A stretch of DNA of 64,000 nt, taken from the NCBI GenBank assembly GCA_902496845.1, contig CABVCJ010000001.1, positions 13,430-77,429 on the forward strand, read 5' to 3'. Numbering within the stretch: the stretch's first letter is position 1; every line of letters starts with the position of its first letter. Positions 46,586-55,332 of this stretch are shown in pieces. Source of the stretch: an uncultured Collinsella sp. (GTDB lineage Bacteria; Actinomycetota; Coriobacteriia; Coriobacteriales; Coriobacteriaceae). The notes under the pieces are model-generated. The model was not told the DNA's origin. It worked only from the letters and a program-made list of their open reading frames with translations, and did no database searches. The position numbers and the translations under genes are program-made.

Positions 46586-48751
46586 ATGATGAGTGAGAGA
46601 CGATTTTTTGAGGTTTCGCCCGAGCGTGCGGGGGCATATCACAGTATCTCTAAGGCCTTGGAGGCAATTGACGAATCCTGTCCGAATGACGGACGGCCGG
46701 TGACAATCCATATCGAGCCGGGTGAGTACCGCGAACGGGTCGAGATTCATCGCTCGCATGTGACGATTGAGGGAGAGACGGCCGACAGCGTGCGTATCGT
46801 GGGCAGCCTGGGTGCCAAGATGCCTTCGGAGGACGGCTCGGGCGTGGACGGCACGCTCGGCACGTTTAGGACCTATACCGTTTTGGTCGATGCCGACGAC
46901 GTATGGCTCGAGAACCTCACGATCGAAAACGATGCGGGCGATGGGCGCGAGGTCGGTCAGGCGATTGCCCTGTATGCCGATGGCGACCGTCTGGTTGTCG
47001 ATGCCTGCTGCATTAAGGGGCGCCAGGACACGCTGTTTTTGGGCCCGTTGCCCCCGCGCGAAGTCAAACCGGGCGGATTCATTGGACCCAAGCAGTTTGC
47101 GCCGCGTCGGGTGGGCCGTCAGTATTTTCGACGCTGCCGGATTGAGGGCGACGTCGACTTTATCTTTGGCGGCGCGTGTGCCTATTTTGAGGGGTGCGAG
47201 ATCCGCTCGCTCAACCGCAATATGGACGTGAACGGTTACGTGACGGCGGCATCGACGCCCGAGGGAGAGCCATACGGCTTCGTGTTCCACGGCTGCTCGT
47301 TTACAGCCGCGCAAGATGTGGCACCGGATTCGGTCTATTTGGGTCGTCCTTGGCGTGAGTGGGCGCAAACTGTGCTGATCGATTGCTGGCTGGGGCGACA
47401 TATCAAGCGCGAAGGCTGGTGGGATTGGAATAAGCCGGCGGCGCACAACTGCGTGCAGTATGCTGGCGCGATTCTGCATGGGCCGGCGGGTGATACTACC
47501 GGCTGGGTGCCGTGGGCGAATGAACTCGATGTGATGGCTGCCGCCGGGTACGCTCGCGAGCAGGTGCTTGCCGGTGGGGATGGCTGGGATCCCGAGGGCG
47601 GCGACGGTGATGCGGTTGAGACGGCTGAACTGTCTGCCAACGGCCGCACCGTGCACATCGAGACGTACTGCGAAGACGAACCTGCGCTGCGTGCCCGGCT
47701 GAAGCGCGAGGGGCGTTCGGCTGCTTTTACGGGCAAGACTCCTGCAGATTTTGAGGCATGGAAGATTGCGACCAGGACTCGTCTGTACGATGTTTTGGGC
47801 CTTTCGCTTATGGACCGCGTCCCGATTGAGATTCGTGAGCTCAGCCGCGTGCGGGTTGCCGGCGGCATCGTGCGCACCCATGCGATGTTGCAGGTCGAGC
47901 GCGATGTTTGGATGCCGTTCTACCTGCTCGAGCCGCAGTCGCCTAAGCTCGATGCGCACGGCCGCAAGTGTTGCTATATCTGCCCGCATGGCCATCAGGG
48001 AGCAGGCGCCGCAAGTGTTGCGGGCGTGACGGGCGTGCCGGCGGTCGATGATGCTGTGCGTAAGTTCAATTACGACTACGGTCTGCGTTTGGCGCGTATG
48101 GGTTACGTGACCGTCTGCCCCGACGCACGCGGTTGGGGATACCGTCGTGACTGGAAGGGCCAGGGCGATGACGAGAACAGCTTTCTGCGCGGCACGTGCC
48201 TAAACCAGGCGCGCATGGCCGAGCCGCTGGGACTTACCGTTGCGGGTCTCAACGCCTGGGATAACATGCGTCTGATCGATTACCTAGAGGCGCGCGGCGA
48301 CATTGCCATGGACGACCTGGGCTGTTTTGGCTTTTCGGGCGGCGGATACATGACGCTGTATCTGGCGGCGCTCGACCCACGCGTATGCAAGACGTTTGTC
48401 TCGGGCTACCTGTACGGTGTCGATGATTCGCTGCTGCACCTCAACGGCAATTGCAGCTGCAACTACACACCCGGACTTTGGCGCTTGCTCGACATGGGCG
48501 ATATTGCCTCGCTTATTGCGCCGCGCCCGTTGTTAGTGCAGAGCTGCGAAGAAGATCATCTGAACGGTTCGCGCGGGCTGAAAAATGTCGATGAACAGCT
48601 CAAGATCGTGCGCGATGCCTACAAGTTGCTGGGCCGCAGAGATGCTCTGCGGCACGAGGTGTGTCCGGGTGGACACCATCTGGGCGTGGCACATCTTGTC
48701 GAGGATATCGAATGGCTCGATTCGCACGTTGCGAAATGCGACCGTGCATAG
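46586..48751 (+). CDS. Two-domain pectin esterase: pectinesterase (CE8) fused to an alpha/beta-hydrolase
   Basis: 721 residues. Residues about 1-345 are a pectin methylesterase beta-helix: GQAIALYADGDRLVV, then CCIKGRQDTLFLG (oxyanion Gln), GDVDFIFGGACAYFE (catalytic Asp) and YLGRPWREWAQTVLID. Residues about 370-721 are an alpha/beta-hydrolase of acetyl-xylan-esterase/dienelactone-hydrolase type: nucleophile elbow CFGFSGGGYMTLY, acid SCEEDHLNG and His CPGGHHLGV. No signal peptide. It probably strips methyl and acetyl (or other acyl) groups from imported pectin oligomers so that GH28 can act. The acyl specificity of the second domain is inferred. GAAAGGA lies 10 nt upstream; the second Met could also start it. 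Confidence 0.88.
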   Translation: MMSERRFFEVSPERAGAYHSISKALEAIDESCPNDGRPVTIHIEPGEYRERVEIHRSHVTIEGETADSVRIVGSLGAKMPSEDGSGVDGTLGTFRTYTVLVDADDVWLENLTIENDAGDGREVGQAIALYADGDRLVVDACCIKGRQDTLFLGPLPPREVKPGGFIGPKQFAPRRVGRQYFRRCRIEGDVDFIFGGACAYFEGCEIRSLNRNMDVNGYVTAASTPEGEPYGFVFHGCSFTAAQDVAPDSVYLGRPWREWAQTVLIDCWLGRHIKREGWWDWNKPAAHNCVQYAGAILHGPAGDTTGWVPWANELDVMAAAGYAREQVLAGGDGWDPEGGDGDAVETAELSANGRTVHIETYCEDEPALRARLKREGRSAAFTGKTPADFEAWKIATRTRLYDVLGLSLMDRVPIEIRELSRVRVAGGIVRTHAMLQVERDVWMPFYLLEPQSPKLDAHGRKCCYICPHGHQGAGAASVAGVTGVPAVDDAVRKFNYDYGLRLARMGYVTVCPDARGWGYRRDWKGQGDDENSFLRGTCLNQARMAEPLGLTVAGLNAWDNMRLIDYLEARGDIAMDDLGCFGFSGGGYMTLYLAALDPRVCKTFVSGYLYGVDDSLLHLNGNCSCNYTPGLWRLLDMGDIASLIAPRPLLVQSCEEDHLNGSRGLKNVDEQLKIVRDAYKLLGRRDALRHEVCPGGHHLGVAHLVEDIEWLDSHVAKCDRA

Positions 48752-48820
48752 CCCCTCGGCATGCTGCAAATAAACGGTACGTACCTGTATGGCCGCCAAT
48801 GGGCGGATGAGGAGAAGATT

Positions 48821-49489
48821 ATGGAAACGAAGAACTTGAGTGAATCGACCATTTGCTGCTTTGGCGATTCGACCACATGGGGGGATAACGGATGCGGCGC
48901 AGGCGGCAACGACATCTCTTGGACTTCGCATCTGGGCGCGTTGCTGGGAGGTGCAGTCGTCGAGAACTTTGGCATCAAGGGTTCGCGTATCGCCATCAAG
49001 GCCGACCGTACCGATTCATTTGTCGAGCGCTTGGACGGCATCGACGATGCGGCCGATATCTACATCGTCTTTGGCGGCGTCAACGACTTTAGCCGCAACG
49101 TGCCGCTTGGCGAGTTGGGCAGTACCGATGTGCATGAGTTCTACGGTGCGCTCGATTATCTGATCCGCACCATCACGGCACGCTCGCCTCGGGCAAAGCT
49201 CGTGTTTATGACGCCGTGCAAGACGAGCGGCAAGCACGAGAAGGATATCCCTGCAAGCGACGAGCTCAACCATTTGGGGTTGACGCAGGTCGCCTACGTA
49301 AAGGCGATGCTCGAGGTCTGTGACCGTTACTCCGTTCCGGTGATTGACCTGTATGCGCAAAGCGGCATCAGCCCGTTTTTGCCGGAGCACCGCGAGCTCT
49401 ATATGCCGGACGGTCTGCATTACAGCCCGGCTGGCTATGAGCGCCTGGCGCATCGCATCGCCGCGGGCTTAGCCGCCGTTTGCCGTTAA
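48821..49489 (+). CDS. SGNH/GDSL-family esterase
   Basis: 222 residues from ATG 48821, preceded by GAGGAGAAG. Block I is CCFGDSTTWG (Ser), block III is IVFGGVNDFSR (G-x-N-D), and block V is MPDGLHYSPAGYERL (Asp and His). There is no signal peptide. In this setting it is likely to remove acetyl groups from galacturonan or rhamnogalacturonan oligosaccharides. It starts 69 bp after the fused esterase and probably shares its transcript. Confidence 0.9.
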   Translation: METKNLSESTICCFGDSTTWGDNGCGAGGNDISWTSHLGALLGGAVVENFGIKGSRIAIKADRTDSFVERLDGIDDAADIYIVFGGVNDFSRNVPLGELGSTDVHEFYGALDYLIRTITARSPRAKLVFMTPCKTSGKHEKDIPASDELNHLGLTQVAYVKAMLEVCDRYSVPVIDLYAQSGISPFLPEHRELYMPDGLHYSPAGYERLAHRIAAGLAAVCR

Positions 49490-49503
49490 AAGTCTGCCGT
49501 TCG

Positions 49504-49569
49504 CGGGGAATATAGGGTTAACGTTCACTCTATATTCCCCGTTCGCGTTACACTAGGGTTAACGTTCAC
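49504..49569 (+). promoter_or_regulatory. GH105 promoter region: operator inside a perfect palindrome
   Basis: GTTAACGTTCAC occurs at 49517-49528 and again at 49558-49569 (centre distance 41 bp). The first copy sits in the loop of a perfect 12-bp inverted repeat (CGGGGAATATAG, 49504-49515; CTATATTCCCCG, 49530-49541). -35 TTCACT (49524-49529) and -10 TACACT (49549-49554) with a 19-bp spacer are the best promoter candidate. Confidence 0.6.
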
Positions 49570-49596
49570 CTATCATTAACGTCAGAGGGGACAGCA

Positions 49597-50835
49597 ATGG
49601 GCTGCAATCAGATTCTGGACCGCTATATCGAGCAGTTGATCGAGACCTCTACGCCGCAGGCACCGGCCTGGAACATCGAAAAGCTCCGTGCCGGCAAGGA
49701 GAACACCTGGAACTATATCGATGGCTGCATGATCAAGGCGCTCATCGAGCTGTACGAGATCACGGGTGAGCAGCGCTACCTGACCTTTGCCGACGACTAC
49801 ATCGACTTTTTTGTCCAGGAAGACGGCACCATCAAGCACTACAAGCCCGAGGAGTACAACCTCGACAACGTCAACGCGGGCAAGACCCTCTATAAGCTCT
49901 ACGATTTGGTGGGCAAGCCCAAATACCGCGCCGCCATGGACACCATTTACCGCCAGCTCGAGACCCAGCCGCGCACCAAAGAGGGCGTGTTTTGGCACAA
50001 GGCCGTCTATCCCAACCAGATCTGGCTCGACGGCATGTATATGGCGCAGCCGTTCTATATGCAGTACGAACTGAGCTTCCACAACCGTCGTGCCTGCTCG
50101 GACAGCTTCCATATGTTCCAGGTCGTGCATGACCTGATGCGCAACCCCCTCAACGGTCTGTACTATCACGCTTACGACGCGAGCCGCAAACAGTTCTGGT
50201 GCGACCCGGTCACCGGCCTTTCGGCTAACTTCTGGCTGCGCGCCGAGGGCTGGTTTGCCATGGCACTCATCGATACCTGGGAGCTCATGCCGCCTTCGAT
50301 GTCAGCCGAGAAGGACGAGATTCGCAAGATGTTCCACGACCTGATCGACGCCATGCTGCCGTATCAGGACGAGAAGACCGGCATGTGGCATCAGGTCATC
50401 AACCTGCCCAATATCGCCCCCAACTACCTGGAGGAGTCGGGCAGCGCCATCTTTGCCAACGCCATCATGAAGGGCGTGCGTCTGGGCGTGCTGGGCGAGC
50501 GTTACTACCAGTACGGCCGTCGCGCCTTCGACGGCATCTGCGAGACCTGCCTGTCCGAGCATGATGGGCAGCTGGCGCTCGACAACATCTGCCTGGTTGC
50601 GGGCTTGGGAAACACCGCGCACCGCGAGGGCACGTTTGGTTACTACATGAGCGAGCCTATCGTCAAAAACGATGCGAAGGGCGTGGCGCCGCTGGTGCTT
50701 GCCTATATCGAGACCATGCATCACGACAAACTGGCCGGCAGGCATGACCCGCTTGCTCCCTCGGGCGTGTGCTCTATCGAGGACCCGTTTGGCGGATACA
50801 CCCCGGGCATCAACGCTCATAAGGGATGTGAATAA
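49597..50835 (+). CDS. GH105 unsaturated rhamnogalacturonyl/galacturonyl hydrolase (YteR/YesR-like)
   Basis: 412 residues, (alpha/alpha)6-barrel family GH105. Key regions: ENTWNYIDGCMIKALIELYE, PNQIWLDGMYMAQPF (catalytic Asp in the WLDGMYM motif), GLYYHAYDASRKQFWCDP and FWLRAEGWFAMALID. The family hydrates the 4,5-double bond of terminal unsaturated uronic acids left by pectate or rhamnogalacturonan lyases. No such lyase is in the window, so unsaturated substrates would come from outside. AGAGGGGACAGCA precedes the ATG. The next gene starts 2 bp after its stop. Confidence 0.93.
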   Translation: MGCNQILDRYIEQLIETSTPQAPAWNIEKLRAGKENTWNYIDGCMIKALIELYEITGEQRYLTFADDYIDFFVQEDGTIKHYKPEEYNLDNVNAGKTLYKLYDLVGKPKYRAAMDTIYRQLETQPRTKEGVFWHKAVYPNQIWLDGMYMAQPFYMQYELSFHNRRACSDSFHMFQVVHDLMRNPLNGLYYHAYDASRKQFWCDPVTGLSANFWLRAEGWFAMALIDTWELMPPSMSAEKDEIRKMFHDLIDAMLPYQDEKTGMWHQVINLPNIAPNYLEESGSAIFANAIMKGVRLGVLGERYYQYGRRAFDGICETCLSEHDGQLALDNICLVAGLGNTAHREGTFGYYMSEPIVKNDAKGVAPLVLAYIETMHHDKLAGRHDPLAPSGVCSIEDPFGGYTPGINAHKGCE

Positions 50836-50836
50836 C

Positions 50837-51742
50837 GTGGGGGCTATTACTCCGGGTGTGCGTTTGCACGACCTTCCACAGGGGACCGTCGAGGAACGCA
50901 TCCGCATGGCGGGAGAGCTGGGCTTTTCGTGCATTCAGCTGCCGAGCAAGGTGCTCTACGCATCGATGGGGATCGATCGAGGCGGCCTGACCCGCGAGCT
51001 TGCCGACCATTTGCGTGCGGTGCTCGACGAGGCGGGCGTTTCGGTCGCCGTGCTCGGCTGCTATAAGAATTTGGCGACGCCCGATCGCCAACAGCTCATG
51101 GATAACATTGCCGAGTACGAGGCATGCCTGAACTTTGCCCAGATGCTCGGCGGATGCCCGGTTGGCACCGAGACCGGTCGCCCCAATGCGCAGAACCGCG
51201 TTGCTGACGACCGCATGACCGATGGGGCACTCGAAGCGTTTACAGACGGGCTTGCACGCGTCTGCGATCGGGCCGAGGCCGTGGGCGGGCAAATTTTGAT
51301 CGAGCCCGGTTGGAACGAGACGGTTAATACTCCGGACCGCTGCCGTGAGGTGCTGGAGCACGTCTCGAGCCCGTCGCTCGGCGTGATCTACGACCCGGTA
51401 TCGCTGCTGCACCCCAGTGTCGTTGACGAAGCGCAGGAAATCACCGCGTGCATGCTCTACTTATGCGGCAGTAAGATCCGCGTGCTGCACGCCAAGGATT
51501 TTGAGGTCGTTGATAACGAGGACGAAGCCGGATGGTGCGACGGTACGGGTTCACGCCTGGTGTGCCACGGCGTGGGCGAGACGGGCCGCTATGACTTTGA
51601 GCCCGTGGTGGCCTGGGCTGCCGCCGCCTGTCCTGGGATTCCCTGCGTGGTCGAGAACAGCGTGCCGGCGACGGCGGCTGACTGCCTGGCGACACTCGAG
51701 CACATGTCCGCTCGCTGCGGGGCTTCGCATCGCGAGCTATAG
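50837..51742 (+). CDS. TIM-barrel sugar-phosphate isomerase/epimerase-like protein
   Basis: 301 residues from GTG 50837, with AAGGGA 10 nt upstream; GTG 50828 overlapping the GH105 stop is an alternative. It is an AP-endonuclease-2 type TIM barrel: GELGFSCIQLPSKVLYAS, VAVLGCYKNLATPD, ILIEPGWNETVNTPD, LGVIYDPVSLLHP, and VLHAKDFEV with metal-ligand Glu, Asp and His residues. Family members isomerise or epimerise sugars or dehydrate inosose. The substrate is unknown. Tight coupling to GH105 suggests a role in handling its products. Confidence 0.82.
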   Translation: MGAITPGVRLHDLPQGTVEERIRMAGELGFSCIQLPSKVLYASMGIDRGGLTRELADHLRAVLDEAGVSVAVLGCYKNLATPDRQQLMDNIAEYEACLNFAQMLGGCPVGTETGRPNAQNRVADDRMTDGALEAFTDGLARVCDRAEAVGGQILIEPGWNETVNTPDRCREVLEHVSSPSLGVIYDPVSLLHPSVVDEAQEITACMLYLCGSKIRVLHAKDFEVVDNEDEAGWCDGTGSRLVCHGVGETGRYDFEPVVAWAAAACPGIPCVVENSVPATAADCLATLEHMSARCGASHREL

Positions 51743-51845
51743 CATTGGCTTTTGCCGTGTCGGCAGATTGAGATTACCTGCATGGGGGCGGCGGTGAAGG
51801 GTCTTTATCGTCGCCCCATTGGATTGCATTAAAAAGGGGAGTTGC

Positions 51846-53063
51846 GTGGCTATCCACATTGTCGAAGAGGCGAATCGTTGCCTAGGTTGTAAAAGGGCGT
51901 TCTGTCAGATTAAGGGCTGTCCGGTGCAGACGCCCATTCCGCAGGTTATCGACCTCTTTAAGCAGCGCCGTCTGCAAGAGGCGGGCGAGCTGCTGTTCCA
52001 GAACAATCCCATGAGCGCGGTCTGCTCCATGGTGTGCAACCATTCGGGCCAGTGCGAGGGTGCTTGCATCCAGGGCCGCAAGGGCACACCCGTGCATTTC
52101 TCGAGCATCGAGAACTATATCTCGACAGCGTATTTGGATCGTAAGGAGTGGACGTCTGCGCCGTCGTGCGGCAAACAGGTTGCTGTGGTCGGTTCCGGTC
52201 CCGCCGGTATTACCGTGGCCATTAAGATGGCCCAGCTAGGCTGTGCCGTCACGGTATTTGAACAGCGCCCCGAGATCGGCGGTGTGCTGGAATACGGTAT
52301 CCCCGAGTTCCGCCTGCCCCGTGCGCTCGTGCAAAAGTACCGTCATGTGATGTGCTCGCTTGGCGTGCGCGTGCGCCCCTCGACCACCATCGGTGGCGCG
52401 CTGCATATCGACGACCTGCTGCGCGACGGCTACGATGCGGTCTTTGTTGGTACCGGTACCTGGCGTGCCCGCAAACTGGGCATTCCCGGCGAGTCGCGCG
52501 GCAACGTGCTGTTTGGTATCGATTACCTGGTCGATCCCTCGAGCGTGGCGATCGGGCAGAACGTGGCGGTCATCGGTGCCGGTAATGTGGCCATGGATGT
52601 GGCCCGCACGGCGCTGCGTTCGGGTGCTCGCAAGGTCACTGTGTATGCACGCTCGCGCCATATCTCGGCCATCGACGACGAGGTCGAGCTGACCGAGCTT
52701 GACGGTGCCGAGATTGTGTGCGGCAAGGCGATCTGCGCCATCGACGATAACGGTCCGGTGTTCGAGACGGCTATCTTTGACGAGGACAACAACGTGGTGG
52801 GCTACGAGGAGGAGCTCGACCATGCGTCTGCCGACACAGTTGTGATCGCAGCTTCGCAGGTGCCCAAAGACAAGCTTGTGCTTACAACGGGCGGCCTAGA
52901 GACCGACCATCGTGGCCTGCTTTCGGTCGATGAGAACGGTATGACCACCGTGCCTGGCGTCTTTGCCGCCGGCGACGTGGTCAACGGCCCGCTCACCGTG
53001 GTCCACGCCGTAGCTGGCGCCAAGCTTGCCGTCGAAGGCATGACTACCTATCTGGGTCTCTAA
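51846..53063 (+). CDS. NAD(P)-dependent FAD/iron-sulfur oxidoreductase, GltD-like
   Basis: 405 residues from GTG 51846, with AAGGGGAG upstream. The N-terminal region binds two FeS clusters (NRCLGCKRAFCQIKGCP and AVCSMVCNHSGQCEGAC), as in the GltD subunit of glutamate synthase. Then come the FAD motif VAVVGSGPAGITVAIKMA, the loop GGVLEYGIPEFRLPR, a NAD(P) motif VAVIGAGNVAMDVARTA, and a final VFAAGDVVNGPLTVVHAVAG. No GltB is present, so it is more likely an electron-transfer partner for the neighbouring flavin reductase than a glutamate synthase (inference). Confidence 0.88.
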   Translation: MAIHIVEEANRCLGCKRAFCQIKGCPVQTPIPQVIDLFKQRRLQEAGELLFQNNPMSAVCSMVCNHSGQCEGACIQGRKGTPVHFSSIENYISTAYLDRKEWTSAPSCGKQVAVVGSGPAGITVAIKMAQLGCAVTVFEQRPEIGGVLEYGIPEFRLPRALVQKYRHVMCSLGVRVRPSTTIGGALHIDDLLRDGYDAVFVGTGTWRARKLGIPGESRGNVLFGIDYLVDPSSVAIGQNVAVIGAGNVAMDVARTALRSGARKVTVYARSRHISAIDDEVELTELDGAEIVCGKAICAIDDNGPVFETAIFDEDNNVVGYEEELDHASADTVVIAASQVPKDKLVLTTGGLETDHRGLLSVDENGMTTVPGVFAAGDVVNGPLTVVHAVAGAKLAVEGMTTYLGL

Positions 53064-53079
53064 CACATCCCGCCCATCG

Positions 53080-53150
53080 GTTGCGGTGAAATACGGACTG
53101 TTTTGGCTGTCAAAGGTCTTATCTACTCCGTATTCCACCGCAACTTTTTG
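53080..53150 (+). repeat. Dispersed palindromic repeat, copy 1, doubling as a terminator
   Basis: Arms 53080-53097 and 53127-53144 (GTTGCGGTGAAATACGGA and complement) pair with one mismatch and are followed by TTTTT. The left arm plus ACTGTTTTG recurs at 56000-56024. It may terminate the GltD-like gene. Confidence 0.8.
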
Positions 53151-53262
53151 TGGGGATTGGATTAAAGGCGGGGGAGTGCGAGCGGGGACGGACGCGGCGG
53201 TTGCTGATACGATAAGTACGTTAGCAACTGCCGCCGAGCGGCTCAAACGAAAGGAAGCCTGT

Positions 53263-55212
53263 ATGGAGTCCTCTGCCTACCCGATGCTCTTTAGCCCGAT
53301 CAAGGTCGGTACAACCGAGGTCAAGAACCGCGTCTTTATGCCGCCGGTGTCCACCAACCTGGCCGATCATGGCTATGTGACCGACGACTTGGTCGATCAT
53401 TACCGTGCCCGCGCCAAGGGCGGCGTGGGCCTCATCATCACCGAGGTCGTGACGGTCGAGCCTACCTATACCTATCTGCCGGGTGACATGTGCTGCTACG
53501 ACGACACGTTTATCCCCGGCTGGGAAAAGCTCGCCGCAGCCGTCCACGAGTACGGCTGCAAGATCATGCCGCAGCTCTTCCACCCCGCCTACATGGCCTT
53601 TAACATTCCGGGCACGCCGCGCCTGATCGCTCCGTCCTTCGTGGGACCGTCCTATGCCCGTGAGGCACCGCGTCCTATCACGGTCGACGAGATTCACGAG
53701 CTCACGCATCAGTTTGGCGACGCTGCCGTGCGTATGCAGAAGGCCGGTGTCGATGGCGTCGAGGTCCATGCGGCGCACGCCCACGGCATGCTCGGCGGTT
53801 TCTTGACCCCGCTCTATAACAAGCGTACCGATGAGTACGGCGGCTCGCTCGACGCCCGCATGCGCTTTTTGCTCGAGGTCATCGCCGAGATTCGCGAGCG
53901 CTGCGGCAAGGACTTTATCATCGACGTCCGCATCTCGGGCGATGAGTACACCGATGGCGGTCTGACCCTCAACGACATGATCTACGTCTCGCGTCGCCTG
54001 GAGAAGGCCGGCGTCGACATGATTCATGTGTCGGGCGGCACCACCATCAAGCGCGGTTCCGCGATTCCTGCCGCCGGTACCCAGCAGGCCTCGCACGCCG
54101 CCTGTTCGCGCGAGATCAAGAAGCACGTCAACATTCCCGTCGCCACCGTCGGACGTATCAACGAGGCCTGGATCGCCGAGGAGCTGATCGAGGACGGCGC
54201 TGCCGACATCTGCATGATGGGCCGCGCCAATCTGTGCGATGCCGAGTTCTGCAATAAGGCCGCTGCCGGCAACGCCGACGACATCCGCCCCTGCATCGGC
54301 TGCCTGCGCTGCCTGAACGGCATTATGTTTGGCAAGCGCATCTCCTGCACCGTCAATCCCGATGTTGAGCGCGACGAGGCCGGCTACGAGCCTGCCGCCG
54401 AGGCTAAGAACGTGCTGGTTGTGGGCGCTGGTCCTGCGGGCATGGAGGCAGCCTACATTGCTGCCAAGCGCGGCCACAACGTAGTGCTCGTGGATAAGCA
54501 GGACGAGCCGGGTGGCGAGATGCGCATCGCGGCCGTTCCGCCGGCAAAGCAGGAACTCACCCGCGTGATCAAGTATCAGTACCGTCGCCTGGCCGAGGCC
54601 GGCGTCACATGCGTATTTGGCACCGAGCTTACTGCCGAGGACATTCAGCGTGACTACGCCGGCTACGAGGTCGTCCTGGCCTATGGCGCCGAGCCCATCG
54701 CCCCGGCCTTCATGCAGGGATTTAAGCAGGTCATGACGGCTGACGACCTGTTGGGCGGCAAGGCTTTCCCGGGTAAGAAGATCGTCATCGTGGGCGGCGG
54801 CACCGTCGGCTGCGAGACGGCCGACTACCTGGCCCCGCTGGTCAACGACCTGTCGCCGGCCAATCGCGATGTCACCGTTATCGAGATGACCAAGACGCTC
54901 GCTGCCAACGAGGGCGGTGCCGGTCGCGCGGTGCTCATCACGCGCATGCTCTCCAAGGGCGTCCACGTGCTGACCGAGGCCAAGGTGACCGAGATCACCG
55001 AGGACACCATCAGTTACGAAAAGGACGGCGAGGTCCACACCATCACCGGTGCCGATACGCTGGTGCTTGCCATGGGCTATCGTTCCAATACCAAGCTGGC
55101 CGACGACCTTGCCGCTGCCGGTGTTGCCACCCACGTGCTGGGCGACGCCAACAAGTGCGGCAACATTCGCGACGCCATCGGCGATGGCTATAAGGTTGCC
55201 TGCGAGCTCTAG
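53263..55212 (+). CDS. Old-yellow-enzyme-type NADH:flavin oxidoreductase (dienoyl-CoA/enoate reductase architecture)
   Basis: 649 residues from ATG 53263, with AAAGGAAG upstream. The FMN TIM barrel (about 1-340) has LFSPIKVGTTEVKNRVFMPP, catalytic EVHAAHAHGMLGGFL, NKRTDEYGGSLDARMRF and MIHVSGGTT. A 4Fe-4S site follows (RPCIGCLRCLNG with a later SCTVNP), then FAD and NAD(P) Rossmann domains (VLVVGAGPAGMEAAYIAA; IVIVGGGTVGCETADYL). The layout is that of FadH, enoate reductases and bile-acid BaiCD/BaiH. Substrate unknown; context suggests an unsaturated product of plant polymer breakdown, but this is only inference. Confidence 0.9.
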   Translation: MESSAYPMLFSPIKVGTTEVKNRVFMPPVSTNLADHGYVTDDLVDHYRARAKGGVGLIITEVVTVEPTYTYLPGDMCCYDDTFIPGWEKLAAAVHEYGCKIMPQLFHPAYMAFNIPGTPRLIAPSFVGPSYAREAPRPITVDEIHELTHQFGDAAVRMQKAGVDGVEVHAAHAHGMLGGFLTPLYNKRTDEYGGSLDARMRFLLEVIAEIRERCGKDFIIDVRISGDEYTDGGLTLNDMIYVSRRLEKAGVDMIHVSGGTTIKRGSAIPAAGTQQASHAACSREIKKHVNIPVATVGRINEAWIAEELIEDGAADICMMGRANLCDAEFCNKAAAGNADDIRPCIGCLRCLNGIMFGKRISCTVNPDVERDEAGYEPAAEAKNVLVVGAGPAGMEAAYIAAKRGHNVVLVDKQDEPGGEMRIAAVPPAKQELTRVIKYQYRRLAEAGVTCVFGTELTAEDIQRDYAGYEVVLAYGAEPIAPAFMQGFKQVMTADDLLGGKAFPGKKIVIVGGGTVGCETADYLAPLVNDLSPANRDVTVIEMTKTLAANEGGAGRAVLITRMLSKGVHVLTEAKVTEITEDTISYEKDGEVHTITGADTLVLAMGYRSNTKLADDLAAAGVATHVLGDANKCGNIRDAIGDGYKVACEL

Positions 55213-55265
55213 TCAACTCCTTGATGCATGGGGGACCTGTCTCCGTGGCGTCAGTCGGTAAATAG

Positions 55266-55310
55266 CAAAAAGCGACGGCCGTCCCGTACGTGGGACGACC
55301 GCCGCTTGCG
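55266..55310 (-). terminator. Terminator of the RpiB-like gene
   Basis: On the minus strand, AAGCGGCGG...CCGTCGCTT with an inner GTCCCACGTACGGGAC stem is followed by TTTTGCTATTT. It lies between convergent genes. Confidence 0.75.
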
Positions 55311-55332
55311 TTAGCTGCAATGAGTCGTGCGA

